Assembly (NCBI GenBank): GCA_018266555.1
Contig: JAFEAF010000002.1
Coordinates: 152,667 to 216,666, forward strand
Direction: 5' to 3'
Length of the DNA stretch: 64,000 nt
Origin: Bacteroidota bacterium
GTDB taxonomy: Bacteria > Bacteroidota > Bacteroidia > Chitinophagales > Chitinophagaceae
Positions within the stretch are counted from its first letter, which is position 1. The number at the start of each line of letters is the position of its first letter. Positions 35,736 to 44,413 of this stretch are shown here, piece after piece. Made by a program: the position numbers and the translations under genes. The notes beneath the pieces were generated by a model. It had not been told where the DNA came from. It was given only the letters and a program-made list of their open reading frames with translations, and did not search any database.

Positions 35736-35763
35736 TAAAGAGCGGTTGAAATGCCGCTCTTTA
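35736..35763. terminator. Bidirectional terminator between cytochrome and GNAT genes
   Basis: TAAAGAGCGG (35736-35745) and CCGCTCTTTA (35754-35763) form a 10-bp stem with an 8-base loop, followed by ATTTTTATTT on the plus strand and A/T-rich DNA on the other. It overlaps the stop codon of the minus-strand GNAT gene. Confidence 0.8.
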
Positions 35764-36318
35764 ATTTTTATTTGGTTTCATAAGTGAATACACGATTGTG
35801 TCCAGATAGGTTCCATTGAAAAAAACATTTTCCCTGAAATAACCCTCTCTGATAAAATGGCTTTTTTCTAAAATATTAATGGAAGGTTGATTGCCGGAGA
35901 TTACTACACCCTCTATTGAATGAAAATGTATAGTATTAAACACAAAGTCAAGAACTTTAATTAATGCTTCCCGCATATATCCTTTTTTCTGAAAATCCGG
36001 GAGCAGTTCAAATCCAACTTCTGCCCTTTCATTTTCCCATGAAATATTCCAGAGGCAAATTGTCCCGATAAATTTTTTGTCTTTTTTTAAACATATAGCC
36101 CAATAAACTGACTCATTATTTTCTATGGCGACATTGATTTTTTGAATAAAAGCACGGGCTTCTTCCATTGTTTTACACAAATGCCGTGTCAGGTATTTTG
36201 ATACGATTTTGTCGGAACGAAGTTGAAATATTTCACACTCATCCTTTATTTCTAACCGGCGCAATAACAAACGATCTGTTTGCAATTCGGGGAAAGGAAG
36301 GAATTTAAAAGATTTCAT
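35761..36318 (-). CDS. GNAT-family N-acetyltransferase (RimJ/RimL type)
   Basis: A 185-residue acetyltransferase. The start LQTDRLLLRRLEIKDECEIF is typical of the RimJ/RimL group, and FIGTICLWNISWENERAEVGFELLPDFQKKGYMREALIKV contains the acetyl-CoA-binding loop (QKKGYM in place of QxxGxG/A). SINILEKSHFIREGYFREN is the usual C-terminal motif. The substrate may be a protein N-terminus or a small molecule; not decidable. Six bases separate it from the upstream SRPBCC gene, so the two are an operon, probably with mqnC. Confidence 0.9.
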   Translation of the reverse strand: MKSFKFLPFPELQTDRLLLRRLEIKDECEIFQLRSDKIVSKYLTRHLCKTMEEARAFIQKINVAIENNESVYWAICLKKDKKFIGTICLWNISWENERAEVGFELLPDFQKKGYMREALIKVLDFVFNTIHFHSIEGVVISGNQPSINILEKSHFIREGYFRENVFFNGTYLDTIVYSLMKPNKN

Positions 36319-36324
36319 AAAGGA

Positions 36325-36783
36325 TTAATTGGATTCCGCTAATTTCTTTATCTGTATGAGAATAGGATTCCACCCTTCGCCATTGTTGTAGGAATCTTTA
36401 TATCTTTTTTCTCCTTCTGCTACAAGGGAATAATCGCCCTGAGTTACTGTAAGTAATGTTTCGTCACCTTCCTGCGAAAGGCTGTAGGTAACGGTAAGAT
36501 AGTTTTCAGGAATATCGGGTATAGCAGGATTGTTAGGATCAATAACAGTATAGGCTAAATATTTTTCAGGCACAATAGCAATAACAATACCTTTTACAAA
36601 GATCATTTCTTTTCCCTCCCAGGTTCCTTTCCATAACAAAGAGCTACCGGGCTTCCAGTCGGAAACAGTTTCACAGCCGAACATATATTTTTTTGTTTGT
36701 TCGGGGTTTATCAATGCATCCCAGACTTTTGAAATTGGCGCATTGATGCGGATTGTATTTTTTATGATGAGTTCGTTGCTCAT
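36325..36783 (-). CDS. SRPBCC/AHSA1-like domain protein
   Basis: A 152-residue soluble protein. IIKNTIRINAPISKVWDALINPEQTKKYMFGCETVSDWKPGSSLLWKG is the N-terminal half of the Aha1-C (AHSA1) type START-like fold, spread over residues 5-52, and LTVTYSLSQEGDETLLTVTQGDYS is the matching C-terminal sheet. Such proteins bind hydrophobic ligands or act as stress accessory factors. It lies 19 bases downstream of mqnC and 6 bases upstream of the GNAT gene. Confidence 0.86.
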   Translation of the reverse strand: MSNELIIKNTIRINAPISKVWDALINPEQTKKYMFGCETVSDWKPGSSLLWKGTWEGKEMIFVKGIVIAIVPEKYLAYTVIDPNNPAIPDIPENYLTVTYSLSQEGDETLLTVTQGDYSLVAEGEKRYKDSYNNGEGWNPILIQIKKLAESN

Positions 36784-36802
36784 AACTGTAATAAAATATT
36801 AA

Positions 36803-37927
36803 TCAATAATCAATCACCTGCTCTTCAATTATCTGGGGTAATATTCTCCATTCATATTGTTGATTGCGAAGCTGCGGTTCGAACCCGGCTTCACGAATTG
36901 CATCCTGGATAGATTTATATGTAAAGCGGTGTGGTGCCCCGGCAGCGCTGACTACATTTTCTTCCAGCATAATGCTTCCGAAATCATTAGCACCACCGTG
37001 CAAACATAACTGAGCTGTTTGTTTTCCCACGGTCAGCCAACTTGCCTGTATGTTTTTTATATTCGGTAACATAATACGGCTTAACGCAATCATGCGTATA
37101 TATTCTTCCGGAGTAGTTAAATTGTGTACGCCACGGATTTTTGCCAATAAAGTATCAACATCCTGGAATGTCCAGGGAATAAAAGCTAAAAACCCTTTGG
37201 CATCTGCCGGCTTTTCTGATTGCACTTCACGGATTTTTATTAAATGCTCAAACCGTTCTTCAATGGTTTCCACATGGCCAAACATCATAGTGGCTGAAGT
37301 AGTGATGTACTGTTGATGTGCTTCCTTCATAATCGCCAGCCATTCATCTGCCCCACATTTTCCTTTTGAAATTAATCTTCTCACCCGGTCCACTAAAATT
37401 TCTGCACCGGCACCGGGTAATGAATCCATTCCTGCTTTTTTCAACTCGGTTAAAACTTCACGATGACTCATTTTTCCAAGCTTACAGATATGAGCCACTT
37501 CGGGAGGCCCCAAAGTATGAAGTTTAATTTCCGGGAATTCTTCTTTAATCTGGCGGAACGTTTTTGTATAAAAATCCAAACCTAATTCAGGATGGTGCCC
37601 GCCCTGTAATAATAACTGATCACCACCCCACCGGATCGTTTCCTGGATTTTTTTTCGGTAGGTCTGCATATCGGTGATGTATGCTTCCGGGTGACCCGGC
37701 ACCCGGTAGAAATTGCAAAACTTGCAATTGGCAATACATACATTGGTGGTGTTTACATTCCGGTCTATCTGCCAGGTTACTTTCCCATGTGGTACTTGTT
37801 TTTTTCTAAGCTCATCCGCAATAAACATCAACTCTGTTAACGGAGCATGCTGATATAAAAAAATGCCTTCTTCCTGAGTAAGAAATCGTAACGCAGAAGC
37901 TTTGTGGTACAAATCGTTTAACGTCAT
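36803..37927 (-). CDS. mqnC: Cyclic dehypoxanthinyl futalosine synthase (menaquinone biosynthesis)
   Basis: A 374-residue radical-SAM enzyme of the futalosine menaquinone pathway; it cyclises dehypoxanthinyl futalosine. The iron-sulfur motif is visible as NVCIANCKFCNFYRVPGH (CxxxCxxC), followed by QLLLQGGHHPELGLDFY and the MqnC-specific SLPGAGAEILVDRVRRLIS, which separates it from MqnE. The C-terminus has CLHGGANDFGSIMLEENVV. Length is normal. The other mqn genes are not in the window. A -7 box (TACCTTTG) lies just upstream on the minus strand at 37944-37951. Two small genes (SRPBCC, GNAT) follow closely and are probably co-transcribed. Confidence 0.95.
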   Translation of the reverse strand: MTLNDLYHKASALRFLTQEEGIFLYQHAPLTELMFIADELRKKQVPHGKVTWQIDRNVNTTNVCIANCKFCNFYRVPGHPEAYITDMQTYRKKIQETIRWGGDQLLLQGGHHPELGLDFYTKTFRQIKEEFPEIKLHTLGPPEVAHICKLGKMSHREVLTELKKAGMDSLPGAGAEILVDRVRRLISKGKCGADEWLAIMKEAHQQYITTSATMMFGHVETIEERFEHLIKIREVQSEKPADAKGFLAFIPWTFQDVDTLLAKIRGVHNLTTPEEYIRMIALSRIMLPNIKNIQASWLTVGKQTAQLCLHGGANDFGSIMLEENVVSAAGAPHRFTYKSIQDAIREAGFEPQLRNQQYEWRILPQIIEEQVIDY

Positions 37928-37943
37928 ATACTTTAATGCTTCG

Positions 37944-37951
37944 CAAAGGTA
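37944..37951 (-). promoter_or_regulatory. -7 box for mqnC
   Basis: On the minus strand TACCTTTG matches TAnnTTTG, ending 16 bases before ATG 37927. The same 8-mer precedes asnS. Confidence 0.48.
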
Positions 37952-38094
37952 CGGGGAGGCCCGCTAAATTATGTTGACCGGTAAAACAACGGCCGGAAAA
38001 TGAAGTAAATTTATATAAGCAGTTATTTCTACTGCAACATTATCATGATAAAGATTGTCATAAATAAATGTCTTGTACCGCCAAAACCAACTGT

Positions 38095-39291
38095 ATGAGA
38101 AAGATTATTTTTTTCATGTTGCTTTTACCTGCTTTTCTTGCAACTTCAAAACTGTATGCACAGGAAGAGTTTATTGAACCTCCTTCCCGATTTATCACCA
38201 GCATTCCATTTGAACAACTTACCGGCGGAATTATTTTATTAAAAGCCCAACTGGATAATTTCCCTGATACATTGAGATTTATTCTTGATACCGGAAGCAG
38301 CGGTATTTCACTGGACTCCTCAACGGTTGAATATTTAAAGTTAAAGCCTGTTCCTACAGATCGCACGATTCGGGGAATTGCCGGAATCAAAAAGGTAAGC
38401 TTTCTCTATGACCATACACTGCATATTAACGGGCTTATGGCCGACAGCCTCAATTTTCATGTGAATGATTACGAAATTTTAACCCAGGTATATGGTGATC
38501 ATATTGATGGCATTATCGGGTATTCATTGCTGAGCAGGTATATAGTAAAAGTGAATTATGATAGTTTGAAAATTGACTTTTTCAGCAGGGGGACTTTTAA
38601 TTATCCGAAAGGAGGTTATTTATTCAAGCCATCGCTGAATACACTGCCCGTTACAAGCCTCAGGTTAAAAGATGAAAGATCTGCATATACAAGATTTCTT
38701 TTTGATATCGGAGCAGGTTTATGTATGATGCTAAACCGTGATTTTGTAGATGACAGCTCTTTAATTCAAAAAAGAAGAAAATTTTATTTAAAACAAGCAG
38801 AAGGTTTGGGGGGTAAGCTCGATATGGATCTGACCGTAATCAGGGAATTAAAAATCGGGCCCTATAAATTTAAAAAAGTACCGGTATTAATTTTCGATGA
38901 TATTTATAATGTTACATCATATCCTTATCTCGGCGGGTTGATTGGCAATGATGTATTGCGGCGGTTTAATGTTATTCTGAATTATCCGAAACGGGATATT
39001 TATTTAACTCCTAACACACACTTCTTAGAGCCCTTTGATTATTCATATTCTGGTATTGAACTATATAAAATTGATAACACAATATTTGTTGGTGATGTGG
39101 CCAAAGGTTCACCTGCTGAGACAGCTGGAATAAAAGAAGGAGACATTGTTATGGCAATTAATACGGATTTCTCTCAAAGTCTTGCATCCTATAAGACGGC
39201 ATTGCAGGCGACAAAAGAAAGAGTGAAGGTCATCATTAAAAGAAACAATGAGTTATTTTCTTTTGAGTTTAAAGTAAAAAGTATTTTATAA
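38095..39291 (+). CDS. Exported retropepsin-like aspartyl protease with C-terminal PDZ domain
   Basis: A 398-residue protein. The signal peptide (RKIIFFMLLLPAFLATSKLYAQ) starts at ATG 38095; an upstream in-frame ATG at 38068 would add nine residues before it and is less likely. The first half-site has the active-site triad in LRFILDTGSSGISL, the second a degenerate FLFDIGAGLCMML. A PDZ domain fills residues about 310-398 (GSPAETAGIKEGDIVMAINT). Such proteins are common in Bacteroidota and are thought to be envelope proteases. The gene is followed after 91 bases by the M16 protease pair. Confidence 0.86.
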   Translation: MRKIIFFMLLLPAFLATSKLYAQEEFIEPPSRFITSIPFEQLTGGIILLKAQLDNFPDTLRFILDTGSSGISLDSSTVEYLKLKPVPTDRTIRGIAGIKKVSFLYDHTLHINGLMADSLNFHVNDYEILTQVYGDHIDGIIGYSLLSRYIVKVNYDSLKIDFFSRGTFNYPKGGYLFKPSLNTLPVTSLRLKDERSAYTRFLFDIGAGLCMMLNRDFVDDSSLIQKRRKFYLKQAEGLGGKLDMDLTVIRELKIGPYKFKKVPVLIFDDIYNVTSYPYLGGLIGNDVLRRFNVILNYPKRDIYLTPNTHFLEPFDYSYSGIELYKIDNTIFVGDVAKGSPAETAGIKEGDIVMAINTDFSQSLASYKTALQATKERVKVIIKRNNELFSFEFKVKSIL

Positions 39292-39382
39292 TTTCTGTTT
39301 ATTTAAACTTCCTTTCCATTCCGGCAAAAGATTTTTTGATACTTTTACAACCTTTAGCTATTAAAGCTTGTTAAAAATATCT

Positions 39383-40621
39383 ATGATTCAATTTGAAAAA
39401 TTTACATTAGCAAACGGCCTCCGGGTTATTGTGCATCAGGATACTTCTACTCCGATGGCCGTGATGGACATTATGTATGATGTGGGCGCCAGAGATGAAA
39501 ACTCTGAACGTACCGGGTTTGCTCACTTATTCGAACACCTGATGTTTGGAGGATCTGTTCATATTCCCAATTTTGATGAACCACTGCAGATGGCAGGAGG
39601 TGAGAACAATGCTTATACCACTAATGATCTCACTAATTATCATATACAACTCCCGGCTGAAAACCTGGAAACAGCATTCTGGCTGGAAAGTGACCGGATG
39701 CTTTCTCTGGCCTTCGGTGAAAAAAGTTTGGATGTGCAGCGTAAAGTAGTGTGTGAAGAATTTAAGGAACATTACCTGACCAAACCGTATGGCGATGTGT
39801 GGCATAAACTGAGAGAACTTGCATATAAAGTGCATCCATATCGGTGGATGACTATCGGGAAAGAATTATCTCATGTGGAAAACGCAAACCTCGAAGATGT
39901 AAAAAATTTTTTCTTTAAATATTACAGGCCGGTCAATGCTGTCCTTGTGGTAGCGGGTAATGTGACTACGGAAAGAGTGAAAGTATTGGCAGAAAAATGG
40001 TTTGCTGAAATTCCATCCGGTGAAAAACATAAACGTAACCTTCCGCAGGAACCGGAACAGACGGAAGAGCGGAAACTGGAGGTAAAAGCAAAAGTTCCGC
40101 TGGATGCCATATATAAATGCTGGCATATTTATCCAAGAATGGATCGCCGCTATTATATTACAGATCTTATTTCAGATATTTTAAGTGGTGGAGGTTCCTC
40201 CCGTTTATACCAGTCTTTGGTTAAAGAAAAAAAGTTATTCAGCAATATTGAATGTTATCATTTCGGAAGCACAGATGGTGATGTGCTAACGATAGAAGGG
40301 AAATTGATAAAAGGGATAAAAATGGCAGATGCTGAAACTGCTATCGAGGAAGAATTGAATAAAATGAAGAATGAACGTGTAAAAGACCTGGAATTACAAA
40401 AAGTGAAAAATAAAGTTGAAAGCCTGATCGCATTCGAAGATATGAGCCTTATCAACCGGGCCAACAGCCTGGCTTATTATGAAATACTCGGTGATGCCTC
40501 CTGGATTAACTTTGAACTGGAAAAATATGGTTCTGTCTCTTCAGAAGATATTTTGCAGGAAAGCCGGAACATTTTTAAAAACTCCAACTGCAGTACCCTT
40601 TATTATTTATCAGAAAACTGA
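39383..40621 (+). CDS. M16-family zinc metallopeptidase, catalytic subunit
   Basis: A 412-residue insulinase-type peptidase. The inverted zinc motif is HLFEHLMFGGS (HxxEH) near residue 52 with the third ligand Glu in VVCEEFKEHY. It begins FEKFTLANGLRVIVHQD, as is standard for the family; ATG 39383 is used rather than the in-frame TTG 39368. No signal peptide is visible, so it is probably cytosolic. The following gene encodes the non-catalytic half with a two-base gap; two-chain M16B proteases degrade peptides inside a clam-shell dimer. Confidence 0.93.
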   Translation: MIQFEKFTLANGLRVIVHQDTSTPMAVMDIMYDVGARDENSERTGFAHLFEHLMFGGSVHIPNFDEPLQMAGGENNAYTTNDLTNYHIQLPAENLETAFWLESDRMLSLAFGEKSLDVQRKVVCEEFKEHYLTKPYGDVWHKLRELAYKVHPYRWMTIGKELSHVENANLEDVKNFFFKYYRPVNAVLVVAGNVTTERVKVLAEKWFAEIPSGEKHKRNLPQEPEQTEERKLEVKAKVPLDAIYKCWHIYPRMDRRYYITDLISDILSGGGSSRLYQSLVKEKKLFSNIECYHFGSTDGDVLTIEGKLIKGIKMADAETAIEEELNKMKNERVKDLELQKVKNKVESLIAFEDMSLINRANSLAYYEILGDASWINFELEKYGSVSSEDILQESRNIFKNSNCSTLYYLSEN

Positions 40622-40623
40622 TT

Positions 40624-41919
40624 ATGTTACAAACGAAACTAAGAATGTTAGAAAGAAATCAACCGCCTCCGATAATTGATGCCGTTCAGTTTCATTTGCA
40701 GTTAAAACCCTGTCAGCGTTTTTCTTTAAAGAACGGCGTGGAAGTGTATACCATTGATGCCGGCGCCGAAGAGGTGATGATGGCAGAATGGGTTTTTTTT
40801 GCAGGCAATTGGTTTGAAGAACAAAACCTCGTGGCTGCTACTACTAATTTTTTATTGAAGAATGGCACGACTCACAAAAACGCATTCCAGATTAACGAAC
40901 ATTTTGATTATTTCGGATCTTATCTCAATCGCAGTTGTTATAATGAAACGGCTACAATTACTCTTCATTGTCTTACCAAACATATCAAAGAACTATTGCC
41001 TTTAGTACGGGAATTAATTACAGAATCTGTTTTACCTGAAGAAGAATTAACCATCTACCAGCAGAATATGAAGCAACGGCTGAAAGTGAATTTGCTAAAA
41101 AGCGATTTTGTTGCCGGTCGGTTTATTGATGCCTGCTTATATGGAAAAGATCATCCATACGGGAAATACAGTTCTGCAGAAGAATTCGATGCGTTGAAAA
41201 GGGAATCACTCTTGAATTTTTATAAAAAATACTACCAGCAGGGGAAATTCATGATGTTTGTAGCCGGCAAGCTTCCGCAAAACCTAGAAACGATATTGAA
41301 CGAGCAATTTGGAGATCTTCCCAATCAATCGGTTTCAACACAAGATATTTCTGTACAACCATCTATTGAAAAAAAATTCAGATTATCCAATGACCCGAAT
41401 GCTGTACAAGGTTCTATCCGCATTGCAAGACCTTTCCCAAACCGCCATCACCCTGATTTTTTAAAAGTCCAGGTACTGAATGTTTTATTTGGTGGTTTTT
41501 TTGGCTCCCGCCTGATGAGTAATATCCGGGAAGACAAAGGATATACGTATGGCATTTATAGTTTTCTTCTTAATCATATTCATCATTCCGGGTGGATGAT
41601 TACCACCGAAGCGGGACGTGATGTTTGCGAAGCCACCATTCAGGAAGTATATAAAGAAATGAAAAAACTCAGAGAGGCTCCGCCCGAAAATGAAGAATTA
41701 AAATTAGTACGTAACTATATGATGGGAGGCATTCTCGGCGACCTGGACGGGCCGTTTCAGATTATTGCCCGATGGAAAAATATAATCCTGAACAATCTGG
41801 AGGAGAATTATTTTTATAATTCTATAAATACGATCAAGAATATAACTCCCGAAGAATTGCAGCAGCTTGCCATAAAATATCTTCAGCCTGAAGAATTTTT
41901 TGAACTGGTGGTCACATAA
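40624..41919 (+). CDS. M16-family peptidase, non-catalytic subunit
   Basis: A 431-residue partner of the preceding gene. It has the M16 fold (FSLKNGVEVYTIDAGAEEVMMAEWVFFAGNWFEEQ) but where HxxEH is expected it shows NFLLKNGT, so it lacks the zinc site. The conserved FGGFFGSRLMSNIREDKGYTYG segment supplies the substrate-binding arginine/tyrosine pair of the non-catalytic M16B chain. The genes are only two bases apart, which suggests coupled translation and a heterodimer. Confidence 0.93.
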   Translation: MLQTKLRMLERNQPPPIIDAVQFHLQLKPCQRFSLKNGVEVYTIDAGAEEVMMAEWVFFAGNWFEEQNLVAATTNFLLKNGTTHKNAFQINEHFDYFGSYLNRSCYNETATITLHCLTKHIKELLPLVRELITESVLPEEELTIYQQNMKQRLKVNLLKSDFVAGRFIDACLYGKDHPYGKYSSAEEFDALKRESLLNFYKKYYQQGKFMMFVAGKLPQNLETILNEQFGDLPNQSVSTQDISVQPSIEKKFRLSNDPNAVQGSIRIARPFPNRHHPDFLKVQVLNVLFGGFFGSRLMSNIREDKGYTYGIYSFLLNHIHHSGWMITTEAGRDVCEATIQEVYKEMKKLREAPPENEELKLVRNYMMGGILGDLDGPFQIIARWKNIILNNLEENYFYNSINTIKNITPEELQQLAIKYLQPEEFFELVVT

Positions 41920-41930
41920 AATTTAAATCT

Positions 41931-42287
41931 ATGCAAATCATTCTCCGGTTGCTGGTGACAGCCGCCATTGCCTTCATTCTGGCGCAGATGCTTCCCGGAG
42001 TTCATGTGGCTGATTATGGCACTGCTATTCTCTTTGCCATAGTGTTGGGATTTTTAAATATTTTTCTACGACCAATCCTGATCATTCTTACGTTGCCGCT
42101 CACTCTTTTGACATTCGGTTTGTTTTTATTTATTATTAATACCATCACCGTATTACTTGCCAGTGAGTGGGTAAAGGGCTTTGTGATAGATAGTTTCAGT
42201 TGGGGACTTTTATTCAGCCTGTTACTTACCGCCAGTACTTATTTATTATTTCGGGAAGAAGACCGGCAAAGAAATCAGAAATACTGA
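41931..42287 (+). CDS. Small four-helix membrane protein (phage holin 4 superfamily, PF04020-like)
   Basis: A 118-residue integral membrane protein with four hydrophobic segments (LLVTAAIAFILAQMLPGVHV, GTAILFAIVLGFLNIFLRPI, LIILTLPLTLLTFGLFLFII, SWGLLFSLLLTASTYLLF). The NIFLRPILIILTLPLTLLTFG core is diagnostic of the family. Despite the name it is a housekeeping bacterial protein of unknown function, not evidence of a prophage. It is 11 bases after the M16 pair and 45 bases before the E1 gene. Confidence 0.88.
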   Translation: MQIILRLLVTAAIAFILAQMLPGVHVADYGTAILFAIVLGFLNIFLRPILIILTLPLTLLTFGLFLFIINTITVLLASEWVKGFVIDSFSWGLLFSLLLTASTYLLFREEDRQRNQKY

Positions 42288-42332
42288 CCAGGAATCTTTG
42301 TTACTTTTATTTGAATACAGGAAATTCGCATT

Positions 42333-44411
42333 ATGTATTTTGACCGGAAAAATCTCTCTGATGATCAGCTAATTCTTTTTTATCGAAATATTCTCTGGCC
42401 GAGGATGATTGAAGAGAAAATGTTGTTACTCTTACGCCAGGGAAAAATCTCAAAATGGTTTAGCGGTATCGGCCAGGAAGCAATAGCTGTTGGCGCTACA
42501 TTGGCGATGCAACAAGATGAATGGATCATGCCTCTGCATCGCAATCTCGGTGTATTCACTACCCGGCAAATGTCGTTGAGTAAATTAATTATGCAGTGGC
42601 AGGGGGCGCAGGAAGGATATAGTAAAGGAAGAGAAAGAAGTTTCCATTTTGGAAATGCAGAAGATCATATCTGCGGCATGATTTCTCACCTGGGTCCGCA
42701 GCTTGCTATTGCAGATGGAGTGGCATTGGCGTATAAGTTAAAAAGCGCTTCGTCGGGCTCAGCGTTAAAAGTTTCATTGGCATTTACAGGAGAAGGCGGA
42801 ACCAGCGAAGGAGATTTTCATGAAGCATTAAACGTGGCAGCCGTTTGGGATCTGCCGGTTATTTTTTTAATTGAAAATAACGGATACGGTCTTAGCACAC
42901 CTACGGATGAACAATATCGCTGCATCAGTTTGGTGGATAAAGCAAAAGGCTATGGCATGGAAGGAGTGCAGATTGACGGGAATAATATCCTGGCCGTGTA
43001 TGATACGGTGAAAGGCGTTCGTGAATATTGCAGCCACAATCAGAAACCCTATTTGATTGAATGTATGACTTTTCGTATGCGGGGGCACGAAGAAGCAAGC
43101 GGCACCAAGTATGTTCCTAATAAATTATTTGAATTATGGGAGCTGAAAGACCCAATCAAAAATTATGAACAATGGCTGATTGAAAATAACGTGTTGAATG
43201 AAATAAAAGTAGCTGAGATCAGGAATGAGTTCAAAGAAAAAATTGAAAGTGAAATAGCGTTGGGATTTAATCACAAACCTATTGTTGCAGATACGGAAGA
43301 AGAACTGGAAGATGTGTATTGCCCACCCAAACCCTTCCGAAGGGAGAGCTTTGCACTCGCACAACCCCTGCTTATTGATAATGCTGCCATTAATAGTGAT
43401 ATTCGGCTATCAGGTTTGAGTATAGATAAATCCTCCCTTCGGGGGGTGGGGGGGCTGAGATTTATTGATGCTATCAAAGATGGATTGCATCAAAGCATGA
43501 AGGCACACCCCAACCTTATTCTCATGGGACAGGATATTGCAGAATATGGAGGAGCATTTAAAATCACCGAAGGGTTTGTTCTGGAATTTGGAAAAGAAAG
43601 AGTGAGAAATACTCCGATATGCGAAAGTGCCATTGTTGGTGCAGCATTGGGTTTGTCGCTGGAAGGGTTTAAGAGCATGGTAGAAATGCAGTTTGCCGAT
43701 TTTGTTACGATGGCGTTTAACCAGATTGTAAATAATCTTGCGAAGATTCATTATCGCTGGAATCAAAGTGCGGATGTGGTGATTCGCATGCCTACGGGTG
43801 GTGGAGTGGGCGCCGGTCCTTTTCATTCACAAAGTAATGAAGCCTGGTTCACTCATGTTCCCGGATTGAAAATTGTTTATCCCTCTACTCCGATAGATGC
43901 AAAGGGGTTGCTGATTGCTGCCATCAACGATCCCAATCCCGTTTTATTTTTTGAGCATAAAGCATTGTATCGCTCTGTAAGCGGTGAAGTGCCTGAAGAT
44001 TATTATGAAATTGAAATGGGTAAAGCAAGACATGTAAGAAAGGGAGATGAAGTTTCCATCATTACCTATGGCGCAGGAGTTCATTGGGCAGATGACTATG
44101 CTGCGGAACATCCCGAGATTTCGATTGATATTTTGGATTTAAGAACATTGGCTCCTCTGGATTATTTTTCTATTCGTGAAGCTGTGCAGCGAACCGGGCG
44201 AGTGTTGATCCTTCATGAAGATACACTGACCGGCGGCATTGGTGGTGAAATAGCCGCATGGATTGCTGAACATTGCTTTGAAATCCTGGATGCACCGGTA
44301 TTACGATGTGCAAGCTTAGATACACCTGTTCCTTTTTCCATTGATCTGGAAAAAAATTTTTTAGCAAAAGCAAGATTGGATGAAATGATTCAGAAATTAA
44401 CCAGCTTTTAA
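42333..44411 (+). CDS. Fused alpha/beta E1 component of a branched-chain 2-oxo acid dehydrogenase-type complex
   Basis: A 692-residue thiamine-diphosphate enzyme that joins the usual alpha and beta chains in one polypeptide. The alpha half (residues 1-340) has LAFTGEGGTSEGDFHEALNV to IFLIENNGYG, the ThDP/Mg motif, and MRGHEEASG. The beta half (from about 372) has LRFIDAIKDGLHQSMKAHPN, GQDIAEYGGAFKITEG and VVIRMPTGGGVGAGPFHSQS. It decarboxylates branched-chain 2-oxo acids and passes the acyl group to an E2 lipoyl domain, supplying branched fatty acid starters. The linker between the halves (43325-43460) contains two G+C-rich palindromes, one encoding SSLRGVGGL, that look like inserted DNA. E2/E3 genes are not in view. 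Confidence 0.93.
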   Translation: MYFDRKNLSDDQLILFYRNILWPRMIEEKMLLLLRQGKISKWFSGIGQEAIAVGATLAMQQDEWIMPLHRNLGVFTTRQMSLSKLIMQWQGAQEGYSKGRERSFHFGNAEDHICGMISHLGPQLAIADGVALAYKLKSASSGSALKVSLAFTGEGGTSEGDFHEALNVAAVWDLPVIFLIENNGYGLSTPTDEQYRCISLVDKAKGYGMEGVQIDGNNILAVYDTVKGVREYCSHNQKPYLIECMTFRMRGHEEASGTKYVPNKLFELWELKDPIKNYEQWLIENNVLNEIKVAEIRNEFKEKIESEIALGFNHKPIVADTEEELEDVYCPPKPFRRESFALAQPLLIDNAAINSDIRLSGLSIDKSSLRGVGGLRFIDAIKDGLHQSMKAHPNLILMGQDIAEYGGAFKITEGFVLEFGKERVRNTPICESAIVGAALGLSLEGFKSMVEMQFADFVTMAFNQIVNNLAKIHYRWNQSADVVIRMPTGGGVGAGPFHSQSNEAWFTHVPGLKIVYPSTPIDAKGLLIAAINDPNPVLFFEHKALYRSVSGEVPEDYYEIEMGKARHVRKGDEVSIITYGAGVHWADDYAAEHPEISIDILDLRTLAPLDYFSIREAVQRTGRVLILHEDTLTGGIGGEIAAWIAEHCFEILDAPVLRCASLDTPVPFSIDLEKNFLAKARLDEMIQKLTSF
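43431..43460. repeat. G+C-rich palindromic insert in the E1 interdomain linker
   Basis: CCTCCCTTCGGGGGG with a downstream GGGGGGG tract, translated as part of SSLRGVGGL exactly at the alpha/beta junction. A second palindrome, CCCTTCCGAAGGG, lies at 43332-43344 in the same linker. The surrounding DNA is AT-rich, so these stand out. Confidence 0.65.
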
Positions 44412-44413
44412 AA

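Noticed and set aside
41931-42287. Phage holin-like protein as a sign of a prophage
   Set aside because: The family is a common chromosomal membrane protein in Bacteroidota and no phage gene is nearby.
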